Part shown: positions 9,000 through 17,543 of the stretch, one piece after another
How the letters are laid out: every line of letters starts with the position of its first letter
How positions within the stretch are numbered: position 1 is the stretch's first letter
DNA from: Nonomuraea purpurea
GTDB lineage: Bacteria > Actinomycetota > Actinomycetes > Streptosporangiales > Streptosporangiaceae
Direction: 5' to 3'
DNA length: 64,000 nt
Assembly: GCF_042650645.1 (NCBI RefSeq)
Contig: NZ_JBHSBI010000001.1
Span: forward strand, 248,001 to 312,000
Position numbers and translations under genes: made by a program
Notes under the pieces: generated by a model
The model's input: the letters and a program-made list of their open reading frames with translations, nothing else
Told to the model about the DNA's origin: nothing
The model's database searches: none

Positions 9000-9798
9000 A
9001 GCCCTCGAACTGCGGGACCGCGATCGTGTTCAGGTTCAGCCCCGACTTGCCGAACCACTTGTGCAGCAGCCGGGACGCGGTTCCGTCCTGGTACATGTCG
9101 GTGATCGCCCGGTTCACCGCCTCGCATCCCTCGACGTCGTCCTTGCGCAGCCCGACCCCGGTGCGTTGCTCGTTGAACTGCGCGTTGGCCAGCCGCAGCC
9201 CGCTGCCGTCCTGGGCGGCCAGGCCCGCCAGGATGACGTCGTTGGTGGTGACCGCGTCGACCTGCCGGTTCTTCAGCGCTTTCAGGCACGTGGGGTAGTC
9301 GTCGAACGGCACCACCTGCGCCGCCACCCCGCGCTCCTCCACGACCCGCTGGGCCGCGTTCGCCCCCTTGACCTCGCAGATCCTGCGGCCCTTGAGGTCG
9401 CGCACGTTCTTGATCGCCTCGTCGGGCCTGACCAGGATGTCCTGGTAGGAGACGTGGTAGGGCCCGGCGAACAGCACCCGCGCCTTGCGGTCTTGGCTGA
9501 TCGTGTATGTCGCCAGGACCATGTCCGCGGGCCCGCTGGTCAGCACCTTCTCCCGATCGGCTGCCAGCACGGGGATGAAGGAGACCTGCTTGCCGAGCTT
9601 GCCGGCGATGTAGCGGGCCACGTCCACGTCGAAGCCGTCGAAGCCGCCGCCCTGCGTGCGGAACCCGATCGACGGCAGGTCGGAACGTACCCCGATGACC
9701 AGCTTGTCTTTGTCGACGAGCGACTCCTGGCCGCCGCTTCCGCAGCCCGAGACGACCGCGGCGGCCAGGGCCAGCACCACCACCAGCACCCGCTTCAC
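8992..9798 (-). CDS. glnH: GlnH-like amino-acid-binding lipoprotein (SBP family 3)
   Basis: This 268-residue protein begins with a lipoprotein signal (VKRVLVVVLALAAAVVSGCG). A family 3 solute-binding fold follows: LVIGVRSDLPSIGF, GGFDGFDVDVARYIA, VLAADREKVLTSGPADMVLATYT, and later CLKALKNRQVDAVTTND. This is the fold of glutamate/aspartate-binding proteins. GTG 9798 was chosen because it overlaps the stop of the upstream GlnX-like gene (GTGA). No permease or ATPase gene for an ABC importer is present. Next to GlnX and PknG homologues, the protein more likely reports extracellular amino acids to the kinase, as described for mycobacterial GlnH. It is the last gene of the operon. Confidence 0.85.
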   Translation of the reverse strand: MKRVLVVVLALAAAVVSGCGSGGQESLVDKDKLVIGVRSDLPSIGFRTQGGGFDGFDVDVARYIAGKLGKQVSFIPVLAADREKVLTSGPADMVLATYTISQDRKARVLFAGPYHVSYQDILVRPDEAIKNVRDLKGRRICEVKGANAAQRVVEERGVAAQVVPFDDYPTCLKALKNRQVDAVTTNDVILAGLAAQDGSGLRLANAQFNEQRTGVGLRKDDVEGCEAVNRAITDMYQDGTASRLLHKWFGKSGLNLNTIAVPQFEGCS

Positions 9799-11153
9799 CG
9801 GTACTCCTTGAGTCGTGGCCACACCCCGGCGATCACCAGCAGCCCGATCGCGCCGATGGCGAACGGCAGCAGCCGCCAGAGGTTGTTCAGCGCGTTCTCG
9901 CCGTCGGCGATGGCGCTCTTGAACACGTCCTGGTGCGTGTCGGCCAGCGCCACCAGCGCCTTGTCGTACTCGTCGAACGCGTCGGTGACGGAACCGAGCC
10001 GCTCGGCGACCGCCTCGTTGGTCCTGCCGCCGCTCACCAGTTCGCGAAAGCGCGTGTCGGCGGCCTGGAACACCTGGTACGCCGACACCACGTCGGCGCC
10101 TTCCCTGCCGACGATCTCCGGCCCCAGCATGCCGAGGAAGTTCTCCGACCCCGCGGCCACTGCGCGGTGGTAGGCGGTCAGGTTGCCCGCCTCGAAGTAG
10201 AGGACCGACAGCGACTTGTCCAGGTAGGTGTGCTCGTAGGTGTCGGCCCGCTCCTTGTCCAGCAGGTAACGGCTCTGGTCGCCCTGCATGCTGTTGCTGA
10301 TGGCCCGCGTCTTGGCCAGCGTCAGCACCGAGTCGAAACCCGCCGACTTCGCCATGCGCAGCGCCTCCTCGTCCCTGCCGAGCACGTTCGCCCCGAAGCC
10401 CAGCGCGAGCAGGGTCGTCAGGGTCGCGACGAGCAGCGCGGGCCCGAAGACGCGGCGGAAGCGCCGTGCCAGGAAGATCTGCAGCCACATCAGGCAGCCC
10501 AGCGCGAGCAGCCCGGCCACCAGCACCGCGTCCCGCAGCAGCGGCACCATGACGGCTTTGTCGTCGGAGGTGGCGCGGACGATCGTGCCGTTCTCCAAGG
10601 TCAGGTTGTATGCCTGCGGCAGCAGCACCAGCCGCATGAGGTCGGTGGCCTGGCGGTAGGTCAGCACCACCTCCTGCGGCGGTGGCCCAGGCGCGTGCTT
10701 GGCCTGCTCGCTGAGCAGCAGGGCCTGGCCGGCCAGCCGCTCGTACTGGCCGAGCCCGTCGAGCACCGACTGCACGGTCCGCCGCTCGGCCGGGTCGTCG
10801 CCCGACAGCTCGAACGCCTTCAGCAGCGCCTGGTTGGCCTCGGAACGCCGCTGCTGGTAGCGGTCGAGCGCGTCCTTGCGCTGCTCGGCGTACTGGCCGC
10901 CCATCACCAGCGCGTTGGCGACCTGCGCGTCCATGTCGCTCAGCGCCAGGTAGAGCCCGGCGGTGGCGACGACCTGCGGCCCGGCGTCGCGTCCGATCAC
11001 CCGCAGCCCGTCGCGGGCGCTGGAGCTGCCGACCGCGAGCGCGGCGAACAGCAGGGCCAGCGAGGCGACGGTGATGCCCGAGATGAGCCGGATCCTGCCG
11101 GGCACGCCGCGGCGTACCGGTAACGGGGTGCCGCGCGTCTGTACCAGGGTCAC
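9795..11153 (-). CDS. GlnX-like four-helix membrane sensor
   Basis: This 452-residue protein has four hydrophobic segments, at about residues 22-42, 205-228, 235-258 and 430-448. The N-terminus is Arg-rich (VRRGVPGRIRL), which predicts both ends inside the cell and two large helical loops outside (about 43-200 and 260-428). This matches GlnX, the membrane partner that in mycobacteria links GlnH to PknG. The outer domains have no enzyme motifs and look like helical sensor domains. GTG 11153 overlaps the stop of the FHA gene (GTGA), and its own stop overlaps the start of glnH. Both overlaps suggest coupled translation. Family identity is inferred from topology and gene order. Confidence 0.75.
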   Translation of the reverse strand: MTLVQTRGTPLPVRRGVPGRIRLISGITVASLALLFAALAVGSSSARDGLRVIGRDAGPQVVATAGLYLALSDMDAQVANALVMGGQYAEQRKDALDRYQQRRSEANQALLKAFELSGDDPAERRTVQSVLDGLGQYERLAGQALLLSEQAKHAPGPPPQEVVLTYRQATDLMRLVLLPQAYNLTLENGTIVRATSDDKAVMVPLLRDAVLVAGLLALGCLMWLQIFLARRFRRVFGPALLVATLTTLLALGFGANVLGRDEEALRMAKSAGFDSVLTLAKTRAISNSMQGDQSRYLLDKERADTYEHTYLDKSLSVLYFEAGNLTAYHRAVAAGSENFLGMLGPEIVGREGADVVSAYQVFQAADTRFRELVSGGRTNEAVAERLGSVTDAFDEYDKALVALADTHQDVFKSAIADGENALNNLWRLLPFAIGAIGLLVIAGVWPRLKEYR

Positions 11154-11785
11154 GGTGTGCCCTCCCTGATGGTGATCACGGTCCACGCGCCCAGGTGGAT
11201 GCGGTCGCCCGCGCTGACCGGGACCGGCACGTTGACCTTCAGCGTCCTGCCGTTGACCTGGGTGCCGTTGGCCGAGCCCGGGTCGACCAGCATCCACGAG
11301 CCGTCCGGCTGGGACAGCAGCACCGCGTGCAGGTGGGAGACGCCGGGGTCCTCGGGCGGCCCGGTCAGGTCGATCTCCGGGGCCAGGTTCCTGGCCTTGC
11401 TGCGCCGGCCGATGCGCACCTGCTCGCCGTACAGGCCGAACGAGCGCTCGGGGCAGTACGGCGGGAACGTCACCACGCTCGCGTCGGGACCGCCTTCGGC
11501 GATGACCTTCTCGTAGTAGGCGCGGTCGGACGTCGCGACGGCCTCCCACCGGACCCCGTTCGCGGGGCCCGGTGGCAGGACGCCGGTGCCGCTGTAGTCG
11601 TGGCCGCACACCTCGCAGAACTGCCCGGCACGCGGCGTCTGGCAGACCGGGCAGGTCTCGGCCCCCGGGGCGGCCGGGGCCGGCTGGGGCTCGGCGGCGG
11701 GCCGGGCCGTCCCGCCCATCTGGGTGCCGCACACGTCGCAGTATTCGTCGTCCCCCGACGCGTGCCCCTGCGGACAGGTCGCCAT
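11150..11785 (-). CDS. FHA-domain protein with two N-terminal zinc ribbons
   Basis: The protein has 211 residues. Two short zinc ribbons come first: CPQGHASGDDEYCDVCG at about 4-20, and CPVCQTPRAGQFCEVCG at about 40-56. A linker follows, then a C-terminal FHA domain (about 120-208) with VRIGRRSKARNLAPEIDL, GVSHLHAVL and GSANGTQVNG, which preserve the phosphothreonine-binding pattern. FHA domains bind phosphorylated threonine, so this is the likely reader of the operon's kinase. The GarA N-terminal phosphorylation motif (ETTS type) is not visible, so it is not a simple GarA orthologue. ATG 11785 shares one base with the upstream VWA stop (TGATG) and has GGAAG ahead of it. Confidence 0.85.
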   Translation of the reverse strand: MATCPQGHASGDDEYCDVCGTQMGGTARPAAEPQPAPAAPGAETCPVCQTPRAGQFCEVCGHDYSGTGVLPPGPANGVRWEAVATSDRAYYEKVIAEGGPDASVVTFPPYCPERSFGLYGEQVRIGRRSKARNLAPEIDLTGPPEDPGVSHLHAVLLSQPDGSWMLVDPGSANGTQVNGRTLKVNVPVPVSAGDRIHLGAWTVITIREGTP

Positions 11786-13074
11786 CAGCTTCCTTCCCTG
11801 CGCAGCCGGCTCGTACGGACCGAGCCGGTGTCGAGCTCGATCTCGTCGGCCTTGTCCACGTTCCTGCGGAGTCTGGCCGTGCCGGTGGCCGGATCGACCT
11901 CGACCACCTTCTCCAGCAGCCGGGCGGTGTCCTCGCGCCCCGACTCGGTGGCCAGTTCCCTGGCTTTGGCCAGCCGGGCGGTCGCGGTGTCGACGTCGCC
12001 GGCGGCCCTGGCGCTGAGCCCGTCCTGGATGAGTTCGTGCAGTTCGGCCTGCCCGGTGTAGTGGGCGACCTTCCCGTTGATCCGGGTGGACTGCGCCAGG
12101 TCGTCGGTCCACTGCGCCAGCACGTTCCCGCTGGCCACGACGTCCTGGGTGTCGGGACGGACGAGTTTGACCCAGCCCGCCCTGATCTCCTGGCCGATCG
12201 TGCCCGGCGGTACCTCGACGCACAGGTGGTACTCGCGTTCCTCCGCGCCCCACGAGCCCGTCGGGTAGTCGCCGGTCAGCGGGTTGACGTCGGTACGCTT
12301 GCCGGTCAGGTCCAGCAGCGTGGGGGAGACCTGCTTGACGAACTTCAGCTGCGCCGTCTGCGGCACCCACACCCGCAGGGACAGTTCGGCGACGGTCTTG
12401 CTCATCGACGTCTGCGTCAGCCTGCGGAAGAACTCCGACAGATCCCCCTGATTACGGACGAAGTCAAACGTGCCGAGCATCGCCTCGGCCACCTTCCGCA
12501 GCTCCGCGGGTACCCAGTCGTCACCCACGCCCAGGCAGTCGCACACGAACGCGCCGCTCCAGCCCGACAACACCGAAGCGAAGACGTCGGAGCGCTCGTT
12601 GTTCTGGCCGTCGGTCATCAGCAGCGCGTGCCTGATCGCCGACGGGTGCGCGGTCAGCAGGTGCCCGGCCAGCTTCAGCCACTCGCCCATGGCGGTGCCG
12701 CCGTGCGCGAGCAGCCGGCTGATCGCCCGCCCGGCCTCGGCCCTGGTCGCCGCGTTCGCCCTGACCAGACGGGGGGCGCCACCCGGATAGACGACCCAGG
12801 CCTTCTCCGTTCCCGCGACCACCGCGAAGTGCACGCCATCACGCAGCGTCTGCACGGCCGTCGTGGCCGCCTGCCTGGCCTCGCGGATCTTGCTCCCGCT
12901 CATCGAGCCGGACGTGTCAATGATGATCACTTCGGCGGCCTCCGCGGCCACCGGCTGCGCGGCGACGACACCGCCGGTCGAGCCGACAGTGAGGATGGCG
13001 TGCACCTCGCGCCCGTCGATCGGCAGGTACTTGTTCTGGTCGATGTTCAGCGTGAAAGCAGGCTGGTCACCCAT
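11785..13074 (-). CDS. VWA-domain protein
   Basis: This 429-residue protein has a von Willebrand factor A domain at about residues 40-215. Its metal-binding MIDAS motif is intact in EVIIIDTSGSMSG (DxSxS), with a later MTDG motif. The C-terminal half (about 220-429) has beta-rich and helical parts like those seen in other bacterial VWA proteins of signalling clusters. No signal peptide or membrane helix is present, so it is cytoplasmic. Its start overlaps the PP2C gene by 8 bases and its stop overlaps the FHA start. The role is unknown; a metal-dependent scaffold or output protein of the kinase pathway is the simplest inference. Confidence 0.85.
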   Translation of the reverse strand: MGDQPAFTLNIDQNKYLPIDGREVHAILTVGSTGGVVAAQPVAAEAAEVIIIDTSGSMSGSKIREARQAATTAVQTLRDGVHFAVVAGTEKAWVVYPGGAPRLVRANAATRAEAGRAISRLLAHGGTAMGEWLKLAGHLLTAHPSAIRHALLMTDGQNNERSDVFASVLSGWSGAFVCDCLGVGDDWVPAELRKVAEAMLGTFDFVRNQGDLSEFFRRLTQTSMSKTVAELSLRVWVPQTAQLKFVKQVSPTLLDLTGKRTDVNPLTGDYPTGSWGAEEREYHLCVEVPPGTIGQEIRAGWVKLVRPDTQDVVASGNVLAQWTDDLAQSTRINGKVAHYTGQAELHELIQDGLSARAAGDVDTATARLAKARELATESGREDTARLLEKVVEVDPATGTARLRRNVDKADEIELDTGSVRTSRLRREGS

Positions 13075-13891
13075 GTACGTCTCCTAAGGGGATCAAAGCA
13101 ATGGTCACGTTGTCCTGGCCGCCGGAGTCCAGCGCGTGCCGGAGCATCTCGCGGGCCCTGTCGACGGGGGCGCCCGCGCGGGGGAAGGCGTAGCCGTCCA
13201 GGTAGCGCCACAGGCCGTCGCTGCACACCAGCAGCAGGCCCGGCGTGTCCGGGGTGAGAGTCCGTACGCGCGGCGGGGCCGCGTCGGCGTCGGCGCCGAG
13301 CCAGGCGGTGATCTCGCCGGTCTCGATCGCGTCGTCCTCGGTCAGCAGCGAGCCCGGCCCGGCCTCGGGGAGCCAGTACGCCCTCGTGTCACCCGCCCAC
13401 GCCAGCCTCACCCGGCCCGCCCCGACGACGGCGGCGATGTAGGTGCAGGCCGGGGCGTCATCAACGGACGTGGCCAGCTTGCTCACGGCCCGGCCCGCCA
13501 GCTCGAACGCCTCCTCCTGCGACAACCCCCTGGCCAGCGCCGCCGACGCGGTCTCGACGGCGACCGCCGACGCCTCGTCCGCCCTGGGCGAGCTGCCCAC
13601 GCCGTCGCACACCACGGTCACCGTCGTGTCGCCGACGGCGAGCAGGGCCACCGCGTCCTCGTTGCGGCTGCGGCGCAGCCCCTTGTCGGTGACGGCGGCC
13701 GCGCCCCCGTCCAGCACCGTCTCCGCATGGTCCCTGCTGGTGGGCTGACGCAGGCCGCAGCGCTCGCAGTAACCCTCCTCGTCGACGGCGGCGGCACCGC
13801 AGGAGGCGCATACCGGGGCATTCAGCGGATGCCCACACGCCTCGCAGTAGACGTCGCCGGCCAACACGGGAGCCACACAAACCGGACACAT
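13067..13891 (-). CDS. PP2C-type protein phosphatase with zinc ribbons
   Basis: A 274-residue protein. The N-terminus holds a double zinc ribbon (CPVCVAP, YCEACG, CASCG, YCERCG; about 2-50). A PPM/PP2C phosphatase domain follows, with DKGLRRSRNEDA, TVVCDGVGSSPRADEAS, AWAGDTRAYWL, LLLVCSDGLW and GGQDNVTIALI. These include the Asp residues that bind the two metals. It should remove phosphate from Ser/Thr and so oppose the PknG-type kinase encoded just upstream. ATG 13891 overlaps the kinase stop by one base (TGATG). There is no transmembrane segment, unlike PstP of the cell-division cluster. Confidence 0.9.
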   Translation of the reverse strand: MCPVCVAPVLAGDVYCEACGHPLNAPVCASCGAAAVDEEGYCERCGLRQPTSRDHAETVLDGGAAAVTDKGLRRSRNEDAVALLAVGDTTVTVVCDGVGSSPRADEASAVAVETASAALARGLSQEEAFELAGRAVSKLATSVDDAPACTYIAAVVGAGRVRLAWAGDTRAYWLPEAGPGSLLTEDDAIETGEITAWLGADADAAPPRVRTLTPDTPGLLLVCSDGLWRYLDGYAFPRAGAPVDRAREMLRHALDSGGQDNVTIALIPLGDVHG

Positions 13892-16014
13892 CACAGCCAC
13901 GTCCTCGGTCGCACCGCGTTGGCCTGGTCGATGAGCGCGTGGCGTTCCTGGCGGGACTCCGCGGCGACGGCCAGCTTGCGGAAGATCGACTCCAGGCGTC
14001 TGCGCAGCCCCGGCTCGGTGAAGGGCGCGTCCGCCAGCCGCAGGTCCTTCGGGGGTGAGCCGCTCTCCAGCCAGGTCAGCGCCGACAGCAGCAGCTCGGC
14101 GGTGAGCAGGTCGCGGCGGCGCGGGTCGAGATCGGCCTGGTCGGCCAGGCGGTCGGCGGCGCCCACCAGCTCCTCGGGGGCCAGCCCGCTCAGGTCGTCC
14201 CGCCGTACCACCGAGGCCGACAGCGCCACCTGCGCCGCCACCCGGTAGCTGGAGGTCGGCGGCACCTCGTCCAGCACCGCCGTCCTGCCCGTCCTGGCCA
14301 GCCCGAAGGCGGCGCTGACGTAGGCGTGGTCGGTCCGCCACACGAGCTCGTACCACGGGGCCGCCTGCTTGCCCGCGCACTCCAGCGCGAACGCCAGCGC
14401 CAGCTTGGGCGCCGGCTCGCCCGGCAGCGCCGACAGGCACTGGTCGAACATCGACACCGCCTGGTCGGCCTGCCCGGTCGCCAGTGCCAGCACCCCTCGG
14501 TACCAGGTGACCCGCCAGTCGCCGGGCAGTTCCGCGGACAGCTCGTTCAGGATGACAGGCGTCTCCGCCATGCTCAGCTCGGCCAGCAGCCTGGCGCGCA
14601 TGAGCTTCGTCTCGGGCGTCGGCGACATGGCGGCGAGCTGCGCGATCAGCGCCGTGCGGTCGCGGCCCGCCAGCCCGGCCAGCGCGCCCGCCGCCGGGTC
14701 GGCCGGATCGACCAGCGGCACCGGCAGCGCGCCCGCGACCGCGCCCGGGTCGAGCTCCCCGAACACCTTGTCGCCCTCGTCCGACAGCGCTGTCCCTACC
14801 GCGGTGCGCTCAGGCCCGAACAGCGTCGAGGGCGCCGGGTACGGCACCCGGTCCTCCTGCGCGCTGATCTCCCGCAGGACCCCGACGAGCTGCTCCTCCA
14901 TCTCCCACGCGCTCTGGAACCGGTCGGCGGGATTCCTGGCGGTGGCCTTGCGCAGCAGCCGGGTGAACGACGGATGCCCGCAGTCGTCCGGCAGCGGCAC
15001 CTCCTTGCCGTTCCTGGCGGGGCTGAAGCCGGGGATCGCCAGCACGGCCAGTGTCCTGGCCACGGTGTAGAGGTCGGAGGCGACCGACGACGGCAGGGTC
15101 TCCAGCTCGGGCGCGTGGTAGCCGACGGTGGCCCACGACGTGCCGGGCGGCGAGCCGATGGGCTGGACGGCGCCCAGGTCGATGAGCTTGAGCCGTTTGT
15201 CGACCCTGATCACGTTGGCGGGCTTGAGGTCGCAGTAGACCAGGCCGTGCTCGTGCAGGTAGCCGAACGCGTGCAGGATCTCCCGCCCGTACATGAGGGC
15301 CTCGCGCAGCGGCAGCGGGCCCTGGCGGCGCAGCTCGTGCAGGGACTTTCCGCCCACGTACTCCATGACGATGTAGCCGAGCCCGGCCGAGCGCTGGAAG
15401 TTGAAGATCTTGACGATGTTGGGGTGGTCGACCGTGGTCAGGAACTTCCGCTCGGCCTCCGCCGCCGCCAGCGCCTCGGCGTCGTTGGTGTTGAGCAGGC
15501 CCTTCAGCACGACCCAGCGGCCGTCGAGGTTCTCGTCGGAGGCCAGGTAGATCCAGCCGAGTCCGCCGTGCGCCAGGCAGCCCAGCACCCGGTACTGGCT
15601 CGCGACCAGGTCGTCCTTGTCCAGTTTCGGGGTGAAGGAGAACCGGGTGCGGCAGTGCGGGCAGAACCCGTCGGTAAGGCCCGGCCGGCCCTCCCGCGAA
15701 CGCCCCACCTTCTTCCCGCACGCCGGGTTCGCGCAGAACCGTTTGTCCTCCGGCACCTCCGGATCGTTCATCACCGCCGTGGACGGGTCGCGGTAGGGCA
15801 CCGACGGCAGGTCGGCGATGGTGCCCAGCACGCCCGCCCGTGACCGTCCGCTGCTGACCGGGCCGCTCATCGGCCTGCTGCCCACCGGCTGCGTGGCCAG
15901 CGGCTGGGACGGCTGCGGGGCGGGCGGCGGTGCGGAGCCCTCCGCGGTGCCGCACAGGTCGCAGTAGCCGTCGTCGATCGTTCCCGTGCAGTCAGGCTGC
16001 GCGCACTGGGTCAT
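13891..16014 (-). CDS. pknG: PknG-type serine/threonine protein kinase
   Basis: The protein has 707 residues. Order of parts: an N-terminal zinc ribbon (CAQPDC, YCDLCG); a disordered Pro/Ser region; a rubredoxin-like metal site (FCANPACGKKVG, then GFCPHCRTRF, about 92-125); a kinase domain (about 138-400); and a helical TPR-like C-terminus. Kinase motifs are the Gly loop LAHGGLGWIYLA, beta-3 Lys in WVVLKG, catalytic loop VYCDLKPANV and LIDLGAVQ. The catalytic loop lacks the Arg before Asp (a non-RD kinase), as in mycobacterial PknG, which also has the rubredoxin and TPR parts. In mycobacteria PknG acts with GlnX, GlnH and an FHA protein to tune glutamate metabolism; homologues of those partners follow in this operon. 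ATG 16014 overlaps the preceding stop (ATGA). Confidence 0.92.
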   Translation of the reverse strand: MTQCAQPDCTGTIDDGYCDLCGTAEGSAPPPAPQPSQPLATQPVGSRPMSGPVSSGRSRAGVLGTIADLPSVPYRDPSTAVMNDPEVPEDKRFCANPACGKKVGRSREGRPGLTDGFCPHCRTRFSFTPKLDKDDLVASQYRVLGCLAHGGLGWIYLASDENLDGRWVVLKGLLNTNDAEALAAAEAERKFLTTVDHPNIVKIFNFQRSAGLGYIVMEYVGGKSLHELRRQGPLPLREALMYGREILHAFGYLHEHGLVYCDLKPANVIRVDKRLKLIDLGAVQPIGSPPGTSWATVGYHAPELETLPSSVASDLYTVARTLAVLAIPGFSPARNGKEVPLPDDCGHPSFTRLLRKATARNPADRFQSAWEMEEQLVGVLREISAQEDRVPYPAPSTLFGPERTAVGTALSDEGDKVFGELDPGAVAGALPVPLVDPADPAAGALAGLAGRDRTALIAQLAAMSPTPETKLMRARLLAELSMAETPVILNELSAELPGDWRVTWYRGVLALATGQADQAVSMFDQCLSALPGEPAPKLALAFALECAGKQAAPWYELVWRTDHAYVSAAFGLARTGRTAVLDEVPPTSSYRVAAQVALSASVVRRDDLSGLAPEELVGAADRLADQADLDPRRRDLLTAELLLSALTWLESGSPPKDLRLADAPFTEPGLRRRLESIFRKLAVAAESRQERHALIDQANAVRPRTWL

Positions 16015-17198
16015 CGCCTACCTCCATGGATCGCGCGCTGGTAGTCCTCGACGGCTGTCGCCGCCTTCGTCAGGTCGCAAGGGGCACTCCACAGCAGCGT
16101 CCGGGCCCGCTCGTACAGCTCTCCGGCCGTGGGGTCCTCCGCCATGCCCTTGCGCACCGCCATCACCTGGCAGGCGCCGAGCCGCCCGCGCAGTTCGTCG
16201 CGCCTGCCGACCAGGCCGTACAGCGCCTTGGCCATGGCCTGGGCCTGCTCGGCGGCCTGGCGGGCGTCGTTCTCCAGCGCCGTCAGCCGTTTGGCCCGCA
16301 GCAGCCAGGTGTCGGCCGAGGCGTCGAGCGCGTCCAGCTCCCCGGCCAGCGCGTCGGCCCGGTCACGCGGCCTGGCCTGCGGCGGTAACGCGATCTTGAC
16401 GACGACCGCGCCGTGGGCCAGCCTGGCCTCGCTCTCGGCCGCGCGTACCCCGTCCAGGGCGGCCAGCAGGTTTTCGCGGCGTCCCGCGTATTCGGCCTTG
16501 ACGGTGATCGCCTGGTCGAGTTCCGCGCGGGAGGAGGCCAGCAGGCGGACCAGCCGGTCGAGGTCGGGCCCGGCGGGCGGGCCGAGCGGGTCCTCCAGCA
16601 CGGCGGCCCGCATCCGCTTCAGCTCCGTCTCCTGCGCGCTCAGGTCGACGCCCTCGTCGAGGTCGTGTTCGAGCTCGTGGATCTTGCGCAGGTCGGCGTC
16701 GGCCCCGTCGAGGCGGGGCAGGAGGACGTTCCAGACGGCGTCGATGTCGTTGAGCGCGGAGGTCACCTCGCGGAAGGCGGCGTCCATCCGGGCGACGGTC
16801 TCGTCCAGCGTCAGCCGTTCGTCGGCTTGGGGGAGGAGCGAACGCTGCTCGACGGGCTTGGCGGCGCTGCGCAGCACCACCGACGACCCGGCCAGCAGCC
16901 CGGTCAGCTCGGCGAGCTGTTCGGCGCCCAGCCTCGGGCGCGCGTCCCTGATCTGCTCGGCGGCGCGCAGCACGGCGCGGTAGGCGTCGTTCAGCCGCCA
17001 GAGCGTGGCCAGCGCCCCCTGCGCCGCGGCCCACCGCCGTTCGGTCGCCCCGCGTAAGGAGGCGCCCTTGAGTAACTGGTAGGTGGTATGGGATTCGAGA
17101 TCGAGCAGGTCGCCGGAGATGCGGTCGCGTTCGTCGGCCCGAGCGCGCAGCGCGTGCTCAGCGCCCTCCCTGCTCATGGGTGGTCCCAGGCTCATCAC
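16011..17198 (-). CDS. Coiled-coil protein, first gene of the PknG operon
   Basis: A 395-residue, strongly helical, Ala/Arg/Glu-rich protein with heptad-like runs (for example RADERDRISGDLLDLESHTT and QAAEQAQAMAKALYGLVGRRDELRGRL). There is no signal peptide, membrane helix or enzyme motif. GGGGAG lies four bases before ATG 17198. Its stop overlaps the kinase start by four bases, so it is translated with the kinase. I know no named family for it. Position suggests a scaffold or adaptor for the kinase module, but this is inference. Confidence 0.8.
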   Translation of the reverse strand: MMSLGPPMSREGAEHALRARADERDRISGDLLDLESHTTYQLLKGASLRGATERRWAAAQGALATLWRLNDAYRAVLRAAEQIRDARPRLGAEQLAELTGLLAGSSVVLRSAAKPVEQRSLLPQADERLTLDETVARMDAAFREVTSALNDIDAVWNVLLPRLDGADADLRKIHELEHDLDEGVDLSAQETELKRMRAAVLEDPLGPPAGPDLDRLVRLLASSRAELDQAITVKAEYAGRRENLLAALDGVRAAESEARLAHGAVVVKIALPPQARPRDRADALAGELDALDASADTWLLRAKRLTALENDARQAAEQAQAMAKALYGLVGRRDELRGRLGACQVMAVRKGMAEDPTAGELYERARTLLWSAPCDLTKAATAVEDYQRAIHGGRR

Positions 17199-17355
17199 GC
17201 TCCCCGTGAAGCGGGCCCCCGATGCCCCGTGGTACTACCGGCTCAACGGCGGGGCCGGTCCGGTTGGTTCCAAGGGTAGGGGGGACCCTGACTTGCCCCT
17301 GATTCAACCCTGTGTCACCTGCAATCCGCTTAAACGATCTCGTACCGTTTGGGAC

Positions 17356-17514
17356 ATGGGACGGATACTTCTGATCATCGCGGCGGTCATCGTCGCGCTC
17401 ATGCTGCTCGGCCCCATCGTGGGCTTCGCCCTCACGCTGCTCAAGTGGGGCCTCATCATCGGCGCCGTGGCCTTCGGCGTCATGTTCGTGTCGAAGTTGC
17501 TCAAGCGGACATAG
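17356..17514 (+). CDS. 52-residue membrane protein
   Basis: A very short protein, MGRILLIIAAVIVALMLLGP and onward, made of two hydrophobic segments (about 4-22 and 28-46) with a Lys/Arg-rich end (SKLLKRT). It starts at ATG 17356, divergent from the kinase operon. A longer reading from 17083 would antisense-overlap the operon's first gene and has no support. The function is unknown. Its composition (charged ends, Leu/Ile/Val-rich core) argues for a real small membrane protein. Confidence 0.6.
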   Translation: MGRILLIIAAVIVALMLLGPIVGFALTLLKWGLIIGAVAFGVMFVSKLLKRT

Positions 17515-17543
17515 CTTCCCGGGGCATCCCCAGTCATAGTTGG

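Noticed and set aside
8992..9798. ABC glutamate importer component
   Set aside because: No permease or ATPase gene is nearby, and the gene is embedded in the PknG operon, so a sensing role fits better.
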